NCBI GenBank assembly: GCA_033557685.1
Contig: JAWQRN010000003.1
Span: 1 to 63,664, forward strand
Source of the DNA: Sperchopsis tessellata
Taxonomy: Eukaryota > Arthropoda > Insecta > Coleoptera > Hydrophilidae
Direction: 5' to 3'
DNA: 63,664 nt
In this document: positions 46,501 to 54,039 of the stretch, piece after piece
How positions within the stretch are numbered: the first letter of the stretch is position 1
Layout: every line of letters starts with the position of its first letter
Translations under genes and position numbers: made by a program
The notes under the pieces: model-generated
What the model was told of the DNA's origin: nothing
The model's database searches: none
Seen by the model: the letters and a program-made list of their open reading frames with translations, nothing else

Positions 46501-49409
46501 CCAGGAGAACATGAAGAAACGTTATATATATATATTTTTTTAAACAGATTACTCTGATTATTATACTTTCAAATTACATGATCAATTTTCGGCAATAAAT
46601 AATAAGTTAATCCTATACCCAAAATTATACATTTCTGCATTAAAGCTAGATCAATTTGGAAGATATATTTTAAATTTTTGTTGAATGTAAAATACTTCAA
46701 AGTTTTCATTTTTTAAGTGCGTTTATTATATAGAATTTACGTCAATCTTGCAGGGAATGAAACGAAAATAAAACAAATAAAGTAAATAAAGCGACTATTT
46801 TTTGGTATTTATTGAGTTAATAAAAAAAAAAACAAATAAAAATAATTAACTATTGCTATTGCCACTAATGTTCATGATATGACCTCATGGGTTTTTGTAA
46901 AAAAATAACATATCCCAAAAAACAAACCTAGTTTTCTAAGATCCGGTGATGTAATACGCCACCTAAAACCCCCCACCACTCGATTAACTTGTTAATAGAT
47001 TTAAGTAATTTAGTATCATTAAATTTTTGTTTTGTTTTTTGGTGTTGCTTGATTAATCTTTTATTTAATAAACATCCACTGTTTTGTTTACTAATTAGGT
47101 AAATACCCTGTACGGCTGCCGACTATTTTATTTAGTAAATGAACATTCAACATTTGGATAATGCATGTATTAAAACTTAATAAGTAGAAAACATCTGAAA
47201 ATCTATTACTTTGATATGGCGCATATATCGCAGACTATCCCTAAATTAATACATTCTTAATTATGTTAGGACTCATTATTTATGAACGGTGTCGTAAAAA
47301 GATGTTACCACACTTTGATTGCCTATAAAGTGTTTATTGAATATCGTACAATTTGCTTTCAATGTTTATAACCAACTACATTAACGTGTTTTTATGTACT
47401 TAGTTTATATTTTCAAATTGATGACCGTTCTGATCTAAACAGCGCTGACATCGTGAAGCTATGGAATTGCACACTTCTAAAAACAGTTCATTCTAAATTT
47501 CAACATATTCATCATCGGTTGTAGGTTTTGTACCATAAACTTTATTCTTAAGAAAACCTCACAAGAAAAAATCCAGTGGTTTGAGGTCTGGTGATCGCGG
47601 TGAGTATTCTTCAAGACGTCTGCGTCCTATACACATGTTAGGCAGGTTCTCATTAAGATAGGCCCTTACTACACAATGGTAATGTGGTGCAGCTCCATCT
47701 TGTTGGAAATAAGTTCCCCCATCGCCAAAATCTTCAAGAATACGTGACATGGTAGATTCCTGCAAACAATTAAGGTAACTGACAGTACTAAAAAAAGAAT
47801 GGGCCAATTAATCCTTGCGTTGATAAGCCTCACCATACCGTAACTCTTGGTAAATTCATATGATGTTCCTCCATAATACGTGGGTTTTCAAGCGCCCAGT
47901 ATGTACTATTGCTGCGGTTAATTGTACCATTTAATTTAAATGTAGCCTCATCGCTCCAAATTAATCGTCTATAAACTCCTGGTCTTCTTCACATTTCGTC
48001 AAATACAACTCAGAAAACTCTACTCTCCTATCTGGATCATCTTCATAGAGAGCGTGCACTAACGTCGGTATGTAACATTTAAACTTAAATCGCTTCAACA
48101 CTATCCCTTGGAATTCTTAGTTTACGAGCAGCCTGGCGAAACGATGTACTTGGCTGTAGATGATACATAACCAACACCTTTTCTTCCGTGTCTGTGTCAG
48201 TCGATGCTCTTCATTTTCCAGAACGTTGTCTTTGAATAGTTTCATCTGCTTCAAACTTAATTCTAATTAGTCCTATGGTGAGTATACTCACCATAGGACT
48301 AATTAGACTGACCGATCAGTGTGAAATTTTCTCCGAAATCGTATTAGCACTTCAAGCGCGTTTTGCACTTCCAGTAGCACTTTAACAGAAGTTTTCTTTC
48401 TTCAAAACTTAATCTGGATGCGGCCATTATTTGGCAACCGTTAAATTTACAACAGAAATAAAATTCTGCATTTTATACGATAATAAATTGTGGTAAAATT
48501 TTTTTGCGACGCCCGGTATATATACGTTTTGGCCTTAGGTTAAATTTATACATACAGTAAACGTTGTAGTAGTGGCGTAGGGCAATCTATATGGACAGAC
48601 CAGAATCTATTTAATGGAAAATACTTTCATGGTTTTTAACCACCGCTAACAAATTCCTTTATCTTTGCTTTGTTTAAAACTACCTTTCGACTATGAAATA
48701 ATTTTGTAATATAGATGCGACATATTATAAGTAACGCTAATTGTAATAATTTTAGTCAAAATTATAAATATAGAAATATTGCTATGAATTATGCTTTATA
48801 AATTCGACTTTACGATTGCCTATATCCATTTAAATAAAATAAGCCACTTTCAGTAGTTTTTTAATATTATTTTTCTCAATTAAAATATCTTTGAAATATT
48901 TCAGGTCCTATTAACTGGATTCTATGTTTACCAATTTTTCAAGTGCTGAGCCGTCTTACTTTTAGTATGTACGTTGTTCATCAAACAATTATTTTAATAA
49001 TTATTGGTAGTTATAAAACTCCACAAACTTTAAACCCCTTAAATTTGGTAAGTTCAGAATAAACTTATTCATCTGGAGCTAATAAATATTTTCTAGAGTT
49101 TCAACTTCTGGGGTTTCTATATGATCATTATGCTAGTAGCTGTTGTATGGACGCTACTGTTTGAGTCACCAGTGCTAATACTGGAGAAATCATTATTTCA
49201 CCCTGGTAATAATTCACGATTGTTAATTTGGAAAAGTATTAATAGTTTTTATTAATTTTTAAGGTAATAAACAGGTGCCAAAAAGTGAGCTTCCTGCTGA
49301 GAAAAGAGGTAGAAATGAAAATATACAACAATTAAACGCAGATGTAAATCATGAAACAAATATAGAAGGAGAAGAAGAAGAAGAAGAAATATCGAAAAAC
49401 GCTAAGTAA
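28703..49409 (+). CDS. Gene A: NRF-6-like acyltransferase-3 membrane protein (5' exon missing)
   Basis: Twelve exons join with agreeing phases into 626 codons plus stop: 28703-28863, 28936-29144, 29195-29271, 30853-31046, 33250-33413, 38303-38471, 41047-41231, 44978-45119, 45173-45356, 48905-49047, 49097-49205, 49264-49409. They give the end of the extracellular cysteine-containing NRF domain (ASSKIPSGILAGN; cysteines in CVPDSC), one membrane segment, then the acyltransferase-3 domain of about ten membrane helices. The catalytic-type His block is GIRTISMMWIILCH; later blocks are AVDTFFLIAG, AWYLAVDTQLYVLSPLILIP, GYGGPINW and LSRLTFSMYVVHQ. The tail is acidic. The family is thought to move acyl groups onto lipids or other substrates and, in worms, affects lipid and drug transport; the substrate here is unknown. 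The signal-peptide exon was not found. All introns are GT-AG. It looks functional, since no stop interrupts it. A possible AATAAA is at 49648. Confidence 0.9.
28936..29144 (+). CDS. Gene A exon b (NRF domain, Cys motif)
   Basis: Acceptor TCATTTTAG, donor GTAAGT. Phase 0 in, two bases over at the end. It encodes FAACVPDSCNASDL, then a helix and DDTCQSK. The paired cysteines of CVPDSC match CIPDTC in gene B. Confidence 0.9.
29195..29271 (+). CDS. Gene A exon c (first membrane helix)
   Basis: 77 nt, exactly the length of the gene B counterpart 57852-57928. It encodes ISFFAGLIAIVMCSTIYDII, a membrane segment. Donor GTAAGT. An alternative acceptor (TTTTTGCAG ending at 29208) exists but the chosen one keeps frame and homology with gene B. 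Confidence 0.82.
29341..29381. repeat. (TA)n microsatellite
   Basis: AT run preceded by a short (CA)n at about 29327-29338. It directly abuts the left end of the TIR element. Confidence 0.95.
29385..30547. mobile_element. Non-autonomous DNA transposon with ~65-75-bp terminal inverted repeats
   Basis: The left end (29385-29452: GGGTTGTATATTCTGG, GGCCTATATATTAAAACTAT, TTAGTGGTATACGTTTCGAA) is mirrored by the right end (30473-30547). Reverse complemented, the right end reads GGGAGTTGTATATTCTTGGG, GGCCTTTATATTAAAACTAT, TTAGTGGTATACATTTCGAA. The arms are about 85% identical. The interior of about 1 kb is AT-rich and has no transposase, so it is a MITE-like or internally deleted element. The superfamily is unknown. 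Both ends are next to (TA)n tracts. Confidence 0.85.
30579..30609. repeat. (TA)n microsatellite
   Basis: AT run 30 bp beyond the right end of the TIR element. Confidence 0.95.
30853..31046 (+). CDS. Gene A exon d (start of acyltransferase domain)
   Basis: It encodes FSIFSNGRKLI, then LECLNGIRTISMMW and IILCHIFQF, the first blocks of the acyltransferase-3 domain. His in LCHIF is at the position of the conserved, presumed catalytic His ('vlgHt' in relatives; here Cys replaces the usual Gly). Donor AAG/GTAAAT. No counterpart is visible in gene B within the window. Confidence 0.9.
31387..31516. repeat. 14-bp inverted repeat enclosing a hammerhead-like motif
   Basis: TATGCAGCAGATGA (31387-31400) and TCATCTGCTGCATA (31503-31516) are perfect reverse complements. 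Inside are the hammerhead-like core (31410-31446) and a small hairpin CTTCG-CAGAA-CGAAG (about 31454-31468). It may be the ends of a small element. Confidence 0.7.
31410..31446 (+). ncRNA. Hammerhead-ribozyme-like motif
   Basis: CTGATGA (31410-31416), stem II GGCC (31418-31421) pairing with GGCC (31432-31435) across a 10-nt loop, GAAA (31436-31439), then GCTTATC with a possible AUC cleavage triplet at 31444-31446. All invariant core positions are present. Stem I was not identified and stem III would be very short, as in Penelope-type hammerheads that act as dimers. It lies in an intron of gene A in the sense direction, far from any Penelope coding sequence. Confidence 0.5.
31514..31542. repeat. 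(TA)n microsatellite
   Basis: AT run starting at the right arm of the 14-bp inverted repeat. Confidence 0.95.
33250..33413 (+). CDS. Gene A exon e
   Basis: Acceptor TTCTTTTAG, donor GTAAGT; ends two bases into an Arg codon. It encodes SGTLAVDTFFLIAGIVLVYV and NMPLFYFHRYIR. This is the highly conserved 'AVDtFFfisGll..Y' helix and the 'HRYlR' block of the family. Confidence 0.93.
33850..35130 (-). pseudogene. Jockey ORF2 endonuclease remnant
   Basis: Around 34850-34720 the minus strand gives SSFIAGDLTGKHTSWNARLN, matching 'iigGDfNaKH..WgsR' of the APE-type endonuclease of Jockey ORF2. The usual GDFN Asn is changed to Thr. Flanking pieces are strongly frameshifted. No reverse transcriptase motif was found before the plus-strand exon at 33413. 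Confidence 0.6.
35170..36382 (-). pseudogene. Jockey ORF1 (gag-like) pseudogene with zinc knuckles
   Basis: An open block of 179 codons (36382-35843) starts MEDPVDYRRVRGP. It has a Ser/Thr/Pro-rich middle and ends in the RNA-binding-like LRPVKFILKHLLTDLTIDEI ('.v.ikgLp..t..eEi'). After a frameshift come the cysteine clusters CLQRLGSKDYNCQKFDHFS, CVKCSLPYIFMEC and CINCKINHPASYRAY. These are the CCHC knuckles and the 'HpAsyrgC' signature of Jockey gag. A further open block (35517-35170) is the C-terminal part. Function in live relatives: binds the element RNA and brings it to the nucleus. Confidence 0.75.
36400..37510 (-). mobile_element. Tc1/mariner (IS630)-type transposon relic
   Basis: Contains a full-length but broken transposase on the minus strand, from an ATG at 37503 to about 36440. 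Terminal repeats were not resolved. It belongs to a different lineage from the 7.7-kb mariner. Confidence 0.65.
36440..37503 (-). pseudogene. Tc1/mariner-like transposase pseudogene (MEKYT.. type)
   Basis: It starts MEKYTIQKRVEILTIYY, the N-terminal HTH typical of this insect IS630-like group. Then come NRTRIFLLLLKVCMKTE in one frame and ENRNLSVFRRSQEVGLSATS in another ('dp..SirrRsqelgis.tt'), RILWKDFGLHPYNFQLTQEL ('wRIL+kDLglhpYkiQltQeL'), a catalytic region with GFVNKQ, VNGERYREM-like and DIMFQ (where QQDGA is lost), and LTPLDFFFG ('LtPLDfFLWG'). Frameshifts and stops throughout; inactive. The open frames at 36713-37329 on the plus strand are its shadows. Confidence 0.75.
38303..38471 (+). 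CDS. Gene A exon f
   Basis: Acceptor TATATTTTAG, donor CAG/GTATAT. The first G completes the split Arg from exon e, giving ..HRYIR-LTPPLAM. It encodes the membrane helix MVIVIHLTLV and the loop GSGPNWPIMKKVLTESCKEN followed by WWSTLLYVQNYV. 'RLTP', 'GPnW' and 'WWstlLyiqNyv' are family hallmarks. Confidence 0.93.
38472..41046. other. Gene A intron with Penelope-like reverse transcriptase
   Basis: It carries a sense-oriented Penelope-like remnant (about 38890-40377). The rest is AT-rich non-coding. Confidence 0.75.
38890..40377 (+). pseudogene. Penelope-like element (PLE) reverse transcriptase, recently inactivated
   Basis: One frame runs from about 38896 to 40266 with only two internal stops (39373 and 39814). 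The frame then slips by one base and continues AVINSLVERAFKLCDIPLLS to a TAA at 40377. Blocks in order: MTADKGNGTVVMD ('v.kaDKgnaiVv'), PRLYGLPKVYKP ('p..YGlpKvHK'), LRSIVSAIGSTTYKLARFLT ('lRPIvs..gs.tY.laK.L'), SFDVESLFTSIPVDDAI, FGASMGSPLSPIVANIFMKE, FRYVDDTFVIW (catalytic YVDD), NIRFTMEIASSGSLPFLDEL and HKPTHTNRYL. These are diagnostic of PLEs. The expected C-terminal GIY-YIG endonuclease is absent here. Confidence 0.9.
41047..41231 (+). CDS. Gene A exon g
   Basis: Acceptor TTTTACAG, donor GTAAGT; two bases of a Gly codon remain at the end. It encodes CIGQAWYLAVDTQLYVLSPL ('C..haWYLavDmQlyil.Pl', a core block of the acyltransferase domain) and the helix LLGVGLTTFFVAVGVFVTSW. Confidence 0.93.
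41510..41760 (-). repeat. Possible SINE (B-box-like sequence)
   Basis: On the minus strand GTGGGTTCCGAGCCCGTC (about 41537-41518) resembles a pol III B box. The 250-bp block is more GC-rich than its flanks. It includes CGGCGGTTGGCTAGGATCGC at its other end. No coding sequence and no convincing A box. Confidence 0.25.
42667..44876. mobile_element. Tc-like DNA transposon with very long terminal inverted repeats
   Basis: The left arm (about 42667-42929) and right arm (about 44559-44876) are reverse complements at roughly 75-80% with indels. Shared blocks include AAAGTTGTAGGGTT, ATTGCCTGCATA, GGTGATTTTTTTAAAGGG, TTTTTGACATATTGG, GCTGATGATCTA and TTTGACATTTGT. The interior has a broken Tc3-like transposase on the minus strand. 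Terminal repeats this long are unusual for mariner but known in some Tc-like lineages. Confidence 0.8.
42924..43800 (-). pseudogene. Tc3/IS630-like transposase remnant
   Basis: The minus strand shows NLQQDGAPSYNVLEVCILL ('QQDGApphy...vr.wLn', the second catalytic Asp block) around 43350, preceded by NKILEPIFLI, like 'I.GP.fi'. The last part (43139-42924) reads LVSICWQLENIVLRIF. 'SPDLTPLDFFLWG' is not recognisable. It is heavily shifted and inactive. Placement between long inverted arms supports the call. Confidence 0.5.
44978..45119 (+). CDS. Gene A exon h
   Basis: Acceptor TTATTATAG, donor AAG/GTAAAA. It completes the split Gly and encodes EYYYMTTHTRATSWLVGVIT, GYLIYY ('lY..thtRa.pylvGli.Gyil'), a conserved loop-helix pair with the invariant 'THTR' block. 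Confidence 0.92.
45173..45356 (+). CDS. Gene A exon i
   Basis: It follows a 53-bp intron. It encodes helix LILWIISVGLLVCCVFLG, the loop NALYLALRRPGWTIGVSW ('aly.al.Rp.WaigvaWiif') and VFGYG. Donor GAG/GTGGGT; one base of Gly carried over. Confidence 0.93.
45900..46410 (+). pseudogene. LINE ORF2 3' fragment
   Basis: Plus frames give NIMHVFGLVYNDG, LAWSTTEGLCNIFK, MPFRSKSRIVDKCVLSVMTY and SWTFWKV, the post-RT tail of the family seen at 11750-12200 (NILHVFGPVYKN, CRVFDQCILSVMTYATET in that copy). Stops and shifts; dead. Confidence 0.6.
46430..46520 (+). repeat. Dispersed repeat copy
   Basis: TGCATGTCTTGTGTATGTCC, ATGGATGAAACGTAAGCA, AAAGCCAACACACTATAATA and CCAGGAGAACATGAAGAAAC align with the copies at 23450 and 27420. 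Directly 3' of the LINE tail, as if the repeat were associated with it. Confidence 0.6.
46521..47284. other. Non-coding intron sequence
   Basis: AT-rich; no feature recognised. Confidence 0.35.
47400..48427 (-). pseudogene. Tc-like transposase pseudogene
   Basis: An ATG at 48427 opens MAASRLSFEERKLLLKCYWK. After the palindrome and frameshifts the catalytic end reads FGDGGTYFQQDGAAPHYHCV (second catalytic Asp in QQDGA), VRAYLNENLPNMCIGRRR, SPRSPDLKPLDFFL ('PPRSPDLtPlDFfLWG', third acidic residue), and near the end RCLDQNGHQFEN. This is the DDE transposase of an insect Tc-like lineage. Internal stops and shifts inactivate it. The C-terminal third (47559-47807) is still open. Confidence 0.8.
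48262..48307. repeat. Perfect 46-bp palindrome
   Basis: The half-site TCTAATTAGTCCTATGGTGA then GTA, centred between 48284 and 48285, is followed without spacer by its exact complement. It has no loop, so it can extrude as a cruciform. It lies in the N-terminal transposase region. Confidence 0.95.
48905..49047 (+). CDS. Gene A exon j
   Basis: Acceptor ATATTTCAG, donor GTAAGT. It completes ..GYG-GPINWILCLPIFQVLSRL and TFSMYVVHQTIILII. 'GyGG.vn.fL....f.pLsRLty..YlvH' is the last strongly conserved block of insect NRF-6-like proteins. Confidence 0.93.
49097..49205 (+). CDS. Gene A exon k
   Basis: Acceptor TTTTCTAG, donor GTAATA. It encodes the last membrane helix (FYMIIMLVAVVWTLLF) and ESPVLILEKSLFHPG ('fE.Pf..Lek.lf'). 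Confidence 0.92.
49264..49409 (+). CDS. Gene A exon l (acidic C-terminal tail, stop)
   Basis: It encodes a hydrophilic cytosolic tail with a run of seven acidic residues (EGEEEEEEI) and ends TAA at 49407-49409. A possible poly(A) signal AATAAA lies at 49648-49653. Confidence 0.88.
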
Positions 49410-50099
49410 CACAGAAACAGCAGCCCTTTGTCATTATTTATTTATGTATACTGTGTAGCATAATGATTATAAAATAATGTTTTTAAAATATTGTTTTAGA
49501 TAAATATATGTATTTCAGCTTTACTATTTCTAATTAACCAAATGAAACCTTTCTTTTCGACAAATTGCTTAAGGATTAATCATGATAATAGCACATTCAA
49601 GTTCTACAAAGTAGAATAATACTTTTCGTTTGGAAAATTTTAGAGGAAATAAAACATAATACTAAGATTAGAAATTTGCATATTCAATTGCAGTTTTGCT
49701 TGTATTTGTATTGTGTAAGAAAACACTAAATATACTAGTAAACTATATACAGATAAATAGATGTGTAATAATGATAATACTTTATTCAGTAGACTCAATG
49801 GGTGTGAATAATACATATACAAAAATTAGACAATTTACTCATTACATTAAGAGTACCTAAATCCTGTCTTACAATATAGTTCTACAATACAGTTCCACAA
49901 CATAGCCCCACAATACATCTCCACGACATCCGCTCAACTGGGCTCCATAATACAATCTCACAAACACAGTCCTCCAAACCAGATCCACACCAAACAACAA
50001 CAACAAAACAGCCGCACCTGCGGCAGTCAACGAAACGCACACCAAAGACTAAGTGAAAGGTAATTAGAAGATTAATCACAAACTTCCAAGGAAGTCCTC

Positions 50100-52826
50100 A
50101 ATTTCCGCCAGAGAGTATAATGTGCTACGCATCGGTAGCCCTCTAATGGCATTCTTAAAAAGGCGTTCCGATAAAAGTGCCATAATGCTCTCCTCGCAAC
50201 TTATTAAATAGGACAACTGCCCTATAAAACGAACTATTATGGAACTTTGCATAATTAGGGGCATCTGGTCTCAGATGATGTCTACCTCTCGTGTCATATT
50301 CATGGATGTTCAGGTTTCGACTATATGAGTACCGGTTCTTAAAAACATATGTAAGCATCGCAGACATGTAAACGGCTGGAAGTGTTAATATCTGGTTTGC
50401 TGGAACACACCTATGCATGACTCACGTCTACCCAAACTGAACATCACACGTAATGGCAGTTTTTGAGTCTTAAAAATCTTATCAGATCGCGGCAAACCTC
50501 CCTAAAACTGAACACCATAGCTAAGTAAAGACCGAAAATATGAGAAGTAAACCATCCTTACTGTAGCCAAGCTAACAATGTCCCTAAGTGTTCGTAATGC
50601 ATATATAGCGGTATTACGTCTTCGAATAAGTCTTTCAACGAGACAAACAAATGTGAGATCCATATCAAGTGTCAGACCTAGGAAGTCATTGCTAACCGTC
50701 TGTGTTACCTCGCTCCCACTTAAATCCGCATTCGAACCATTATTGAAAACCTTTAAATGATCATTGAAAACTTATCCGTAGTCTCGGCGGAAAAAAAACA
50801 GCCGTCATGTTATCCGTATACTTAGCCAATTGCGCATCAGTGTATTCCGGCAAATCAAAAATATTAAATAGAAGAGGACCCAGACCAGATCCCTGAGGTA
50901 CCCCAGTAGTGACACTCATAGAGGCAGAATTGAAATTCACGACAACAACAAATTGAGATCTACCATCCAAATATGACGCAAACCATTTCAAAGAAATACC
51001 ACGTACCTAATATTTCTCGAGCTTATATAGCAGCAAGACGTGATCAAGCATATCAAATGTCTTGCTGAGATCACAAATCAAGAGAGCCGTCAGTCGTCCA
51101 ACATTGAAATTATCATATATTGTCTTTATCAGTTTATACATAGTGGACTCTGTCGACCTATCATGTCGAAAGCCATACTGATATGGAGAAAGTATAGCTT
51201 TTTTTGAGAAATAATCATCTAAACGGGTCTTCATGGATGTCTCAAATAATTTTATGGTAGTCGGTGATAGGCTTTAGGCCGATACTTATTTATGTCAGTA
51301 GGACTATCTTTTTTAAACACAGGTATGATTCTAGAAACCTTTAGTGCATCGGGTATGTACCTCGACTCAAAAGAAGAATTGGTCAAATGGGTCGAGACAG
51401 GTGATAGGAGAACTGCGCAATGCTTAATGATGGACACCGGAATACCGTTATGGCCACAAAAGCTACTGTTCTTCAGTTGCTTAGTTATGATCTGCACCTC
51501 AGAGTCGGTGACCGGGGAAATGAAAAAAATTTTCATCTAATTTTCAACCAATGAACGGAGATCATAATTCTGACCAGGAGGCACCTCAAATGATGCTTGG
51601 CAAATATACCAGCTAGTAGTTCAGGTTCTTTAACATATGAATAACTTCCTGTAACAAGCTTAATGTACCCCCCATAGATCCGCGACCAGTGATCTAGGTT
51701 ATTGAATTTCAGCCTTATTCACATTGTCACACATCCTAATTGCTGACTCGATGTTAAATATTTTTGGAAGAAGAATTACCTTGCTAAGAAGCTTCGTATA
51801 TTTTTTTATAATGTGCAATTAAGATAAGATCAGGTATACATTTGGTCAGACAAAAATCTGTCGCTTTGTTTAACATGATTTCCTAAATCAGTGGTACTGC
51901 AGGGTTTCCTACATCGGCTGCTGACTCTTCCCAGGGGAAAGCACATTTCAAAGGCATTCTTATATATAGAGGGACCTCCAAATAAAATCTTAGTCCATTC
52001 CGACTCCTTAAGAACGCTCCTACATCTTAAAAGCCCACTCATATTCACCCGCCTGGCAAACCCCTCCCCCAATCCGCCCCGCATATTGCCCACCTCAAAA
52101 GCAGCACCAGCGATTGGTGGTAAGATATGCAAGTTTCATAAACAGCAACTGAACACACCTCTTAGTCAATAGCAGTCATCATATTGTCAATACAATTCGC
52201 ATGGGCAAAACGTGTAGGCTCCAAATCGCCAGTAACCAGACTGTAAGAATCGAGCAGTAACAAGAAGTGAACTGAGCTGTTGCCTCCCGCCAAAATGTCA
52301 TTGTTGTAGTCACCCACCCATGATCACAAACTTTCTACCCGTCAAGGCATCCAAAAGTAATTCTAATTTAAACATAAATTAACCGACCGCATTATAGATT
52401 CACCAAAACGACCGAGCCGACTGATGGCAGACTATTCTCAATACAGACCAATGCAAGGGACATCTCTAAGCTTAAATGTTGAAACTTCTCGAACACATCG
52501 ACCTCAGCATCATTACGTGCCTACATCGCGGCACCTCCATGGCGATCTGTAGTTCTACAAAAGCTATAGCACAGCAAGAAATTGTCACTGAGAGGTACCC
52601 CGCCAACGCTACACCAGTGCTCGGAAACACAAAAGTACCTAACACCATGCAACCTTTCCAGCATTTCCTCAACAAAATATTTCTTGCCACCAATACCATT
52701 TATATTCAAGAACATAACAACACACAAACCACCAAAGTCACCTACAGCAAGAGCTGAGATAGAAGCCGTCACAGTCGTAATATTAAAATAATCGCCACAT
52801 GCCAAAAAGTCACTCACGGAGGACAC
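50100..52826 (-). pseudogene. CR1-like LINE ORF2: endonuclease and reverse transcriptase
   Basis: Endonuclease blocks: FLNINGIGGKKYFVEEMLER, CVSEHWCSVGGVPLSDNF, CRTTDRHGGAAM, then GDYNNDILAGG (GDFN has Tyr for Phe) and PTRFAHANCIDNM. RT blocks: GHNGIPVSIIKHCA, VSRIIPVFKKDSPTDINKYR, LSPYQYGFRHDRSTESTMYK, LLICDLSKTFDMLDH, MKWFASYLDGRSQFVVV, VTTGVPQGSGLGPLLFNI, and KYTDNMT where the catalytic 'YADD' is expected (one Asp lost). Post-RT: LPAVYMSAMLTYVFKNRYS, NIHEYDTRGRHHLR. Frames change often, so it is dead. Confidence 0.85.
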
Positions 52827-53091
52827 ACATAAACCACCGTCAGCAGAACCATCAGAACGAAATCATTCATCATCATAATCGCCAAATTATCGCTGCAATC
52901 ATAGTCAGTCAAATTAAAACTATTAAAATTACTAAAGCTAGAACAATCAACAACAAAGAGGAACCGGTAATAAAAAATGTTATGAACTGTATCACTCATT
53001 TATTTACAATTAACAGACGCTGGCAGCCAGCAGGTGGACCATCGTATCGGAGCACACCTTTCGTTACCGTGTCAACAACTTCATCAATTAT

Positions 53092-53110
53092 TATATATAT
53101 ATATATATAT
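53092..53110. repeat. Short (TA)n tract
   Basis: AT run at the end of the LINE ORF1. Confidence 0.85.
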
Positions 53111-53334
53111 TCGCACACGTAGGGTTAACGTCATTAATCACCCTATTTACAATGTCCGCAATACCACGCCTGTGTAAATGAGATCCACCGAAAACAAAAT
53201 GGTTTTTATTTAATGCAGTATTAATATCGTTAGGATATATGATATTAAGATGGTTTGGTGCATAACGGTGCGCGGTTTGCCATATTAAGTTATTCAATTG
53301 GTAGATTAATTTGCTTAAATCTGGCTTATCAAAA

Positions 53335-53381
<47 letters not shown>

Positions 53382-53781
53382 GAAACCCCATAAACTTTAC
53401 TTAGTACAGTCTTATTTATTTTTCCTACCTCAATATTGCATGAGCCACCACAGATAAATACAAAGTCTCTTAAACCAAAATGCATTATTTCTTCCGATAT
53501 ACCAGCGCAAACCTTGCGTCAGGCTTACTAATGCTTACAACTTCGAAATGAAATGGATTAAGGCACCTTCGTAGAAGGGAATGCAGCCCCTGACCGTCAT
53601 CGTAAGACAGCAACAAAATTCTTCGTTTACGAATGTTATCACTACTCATTAATTCGTTTACACATACCAGCGGTCCTTCGGCTTTCGTTTCAGAACCTTC
53701 TGCCAACTCCTTTTTTACCGGGATGAAGGTGAGGAAATTTTCCAAGGACTGTATGCCTGAGTCACTGCTTCTTAGCAGCAC
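53095..53781 (-). pseudogene. LINE ORF1 with SGNH-hydrolase (esterase)-like domain
   Basis: Blocks: RRILLLSYDDGQGLHSLLRR (the GDS-like nucleophile block; relatives read 'LLSDSHGRgL'), FHFEVVSISKPDARFALV, FVFICGGSCNIE ('GGTNNi'), then after a (TA)n tract LIWQTAHRYAPNHLNII, YPNDINTAL and GGSHLHRRGIADIVNRVI ('hGlHLNr.Gk..la', the Asp-x-x-His region). SGNH/GDSL esterase domains are known in ORF1 of some CR1-superfamily LINEs. Here the Ser of the nucleophile block is followed by Tyr instead of Asp. Together with the TA insertion this marks it as decayed. Confidence 0.7.
53337..53379. repeat. (TA)n microsatellite inside LINE ORF1
   Basis: AT run that splits the esterase-like ORF1 between its GGSCNIE block and its C-terminal HLHRRG block. 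Confidence 0.95.
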
Positions 53782-54039
53782 CTACTGGCTATAAAACGCA
53801 CCTGCGTATTCTCTTAGACACTAGAGGGATGACCTCACAGCATTGTTTCCCTACAGTCCATAGAGTCTGATCTTTTTTCCAGCAGCTCTGACCTCACCAC
53901 CAATACATACTTGTATTTCGTCTGCGTTAACTTTTATGGAAGGCCACCTTTCCGACCTGTGTGTGGTTCTTTGGCCAACATTAATTTTTCTTGTCCGTAA
54001 GGATAATTATCGGACGTAGCGTCATTTTTCCCATTACAA

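Larger units (their letters stand above)
47285..48518 (-). mobile_element. Tc1/mariner-superfamily transposon with intact ends
   Basis: Terminal inverted repeats of about 32 bp. The left reads CGGTGTCGTAAAAAGATGTT then ACCACACTTTGATT. The right, reverse complemented, reads CCGGGCGTCGCAAAAAAATT then TTACCACAATTTATTA. A TA dinucleotide borders the right end. Length about 1.23 kb is normal for the group. The transposase inside is broken. An unusual 46-bp palindrome sits in it at 48262-48307. Confidence 0.85.
45357..48904. other. Gene A intron with LINE tail and Tc-like transposon
   Basis: It holds a LINE 3' fragment (45900-46400), a dispersed-repeat copy (46430-46510) and a complete but dead Tc-like element (47285-48518). 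Confidence 0.75.
49860..53800 (-). mobile_element. CR1-superfamily LINE (Crack/Daphne-like) with esterase ORF1
   Basis: On the minus strand ORF1 (53781-53095) is followed by ORF2 with endonuclease (52826 to about 52180), reverse transcriptase (51536 to about 50760) and a C-terminal domain (50418-50155). About 3.9 kb, all parts in order, but with many frame breaks and a (TA)n insertion in ORF1. A related 3' end lies at 15130-15900. Confidence 0.8.

Noticed and set aside
51891..53122. Several plus-strand open frames
   Set aside because: Antisense to the CR1-like LINE endonuclease and ORF1; no independent support.
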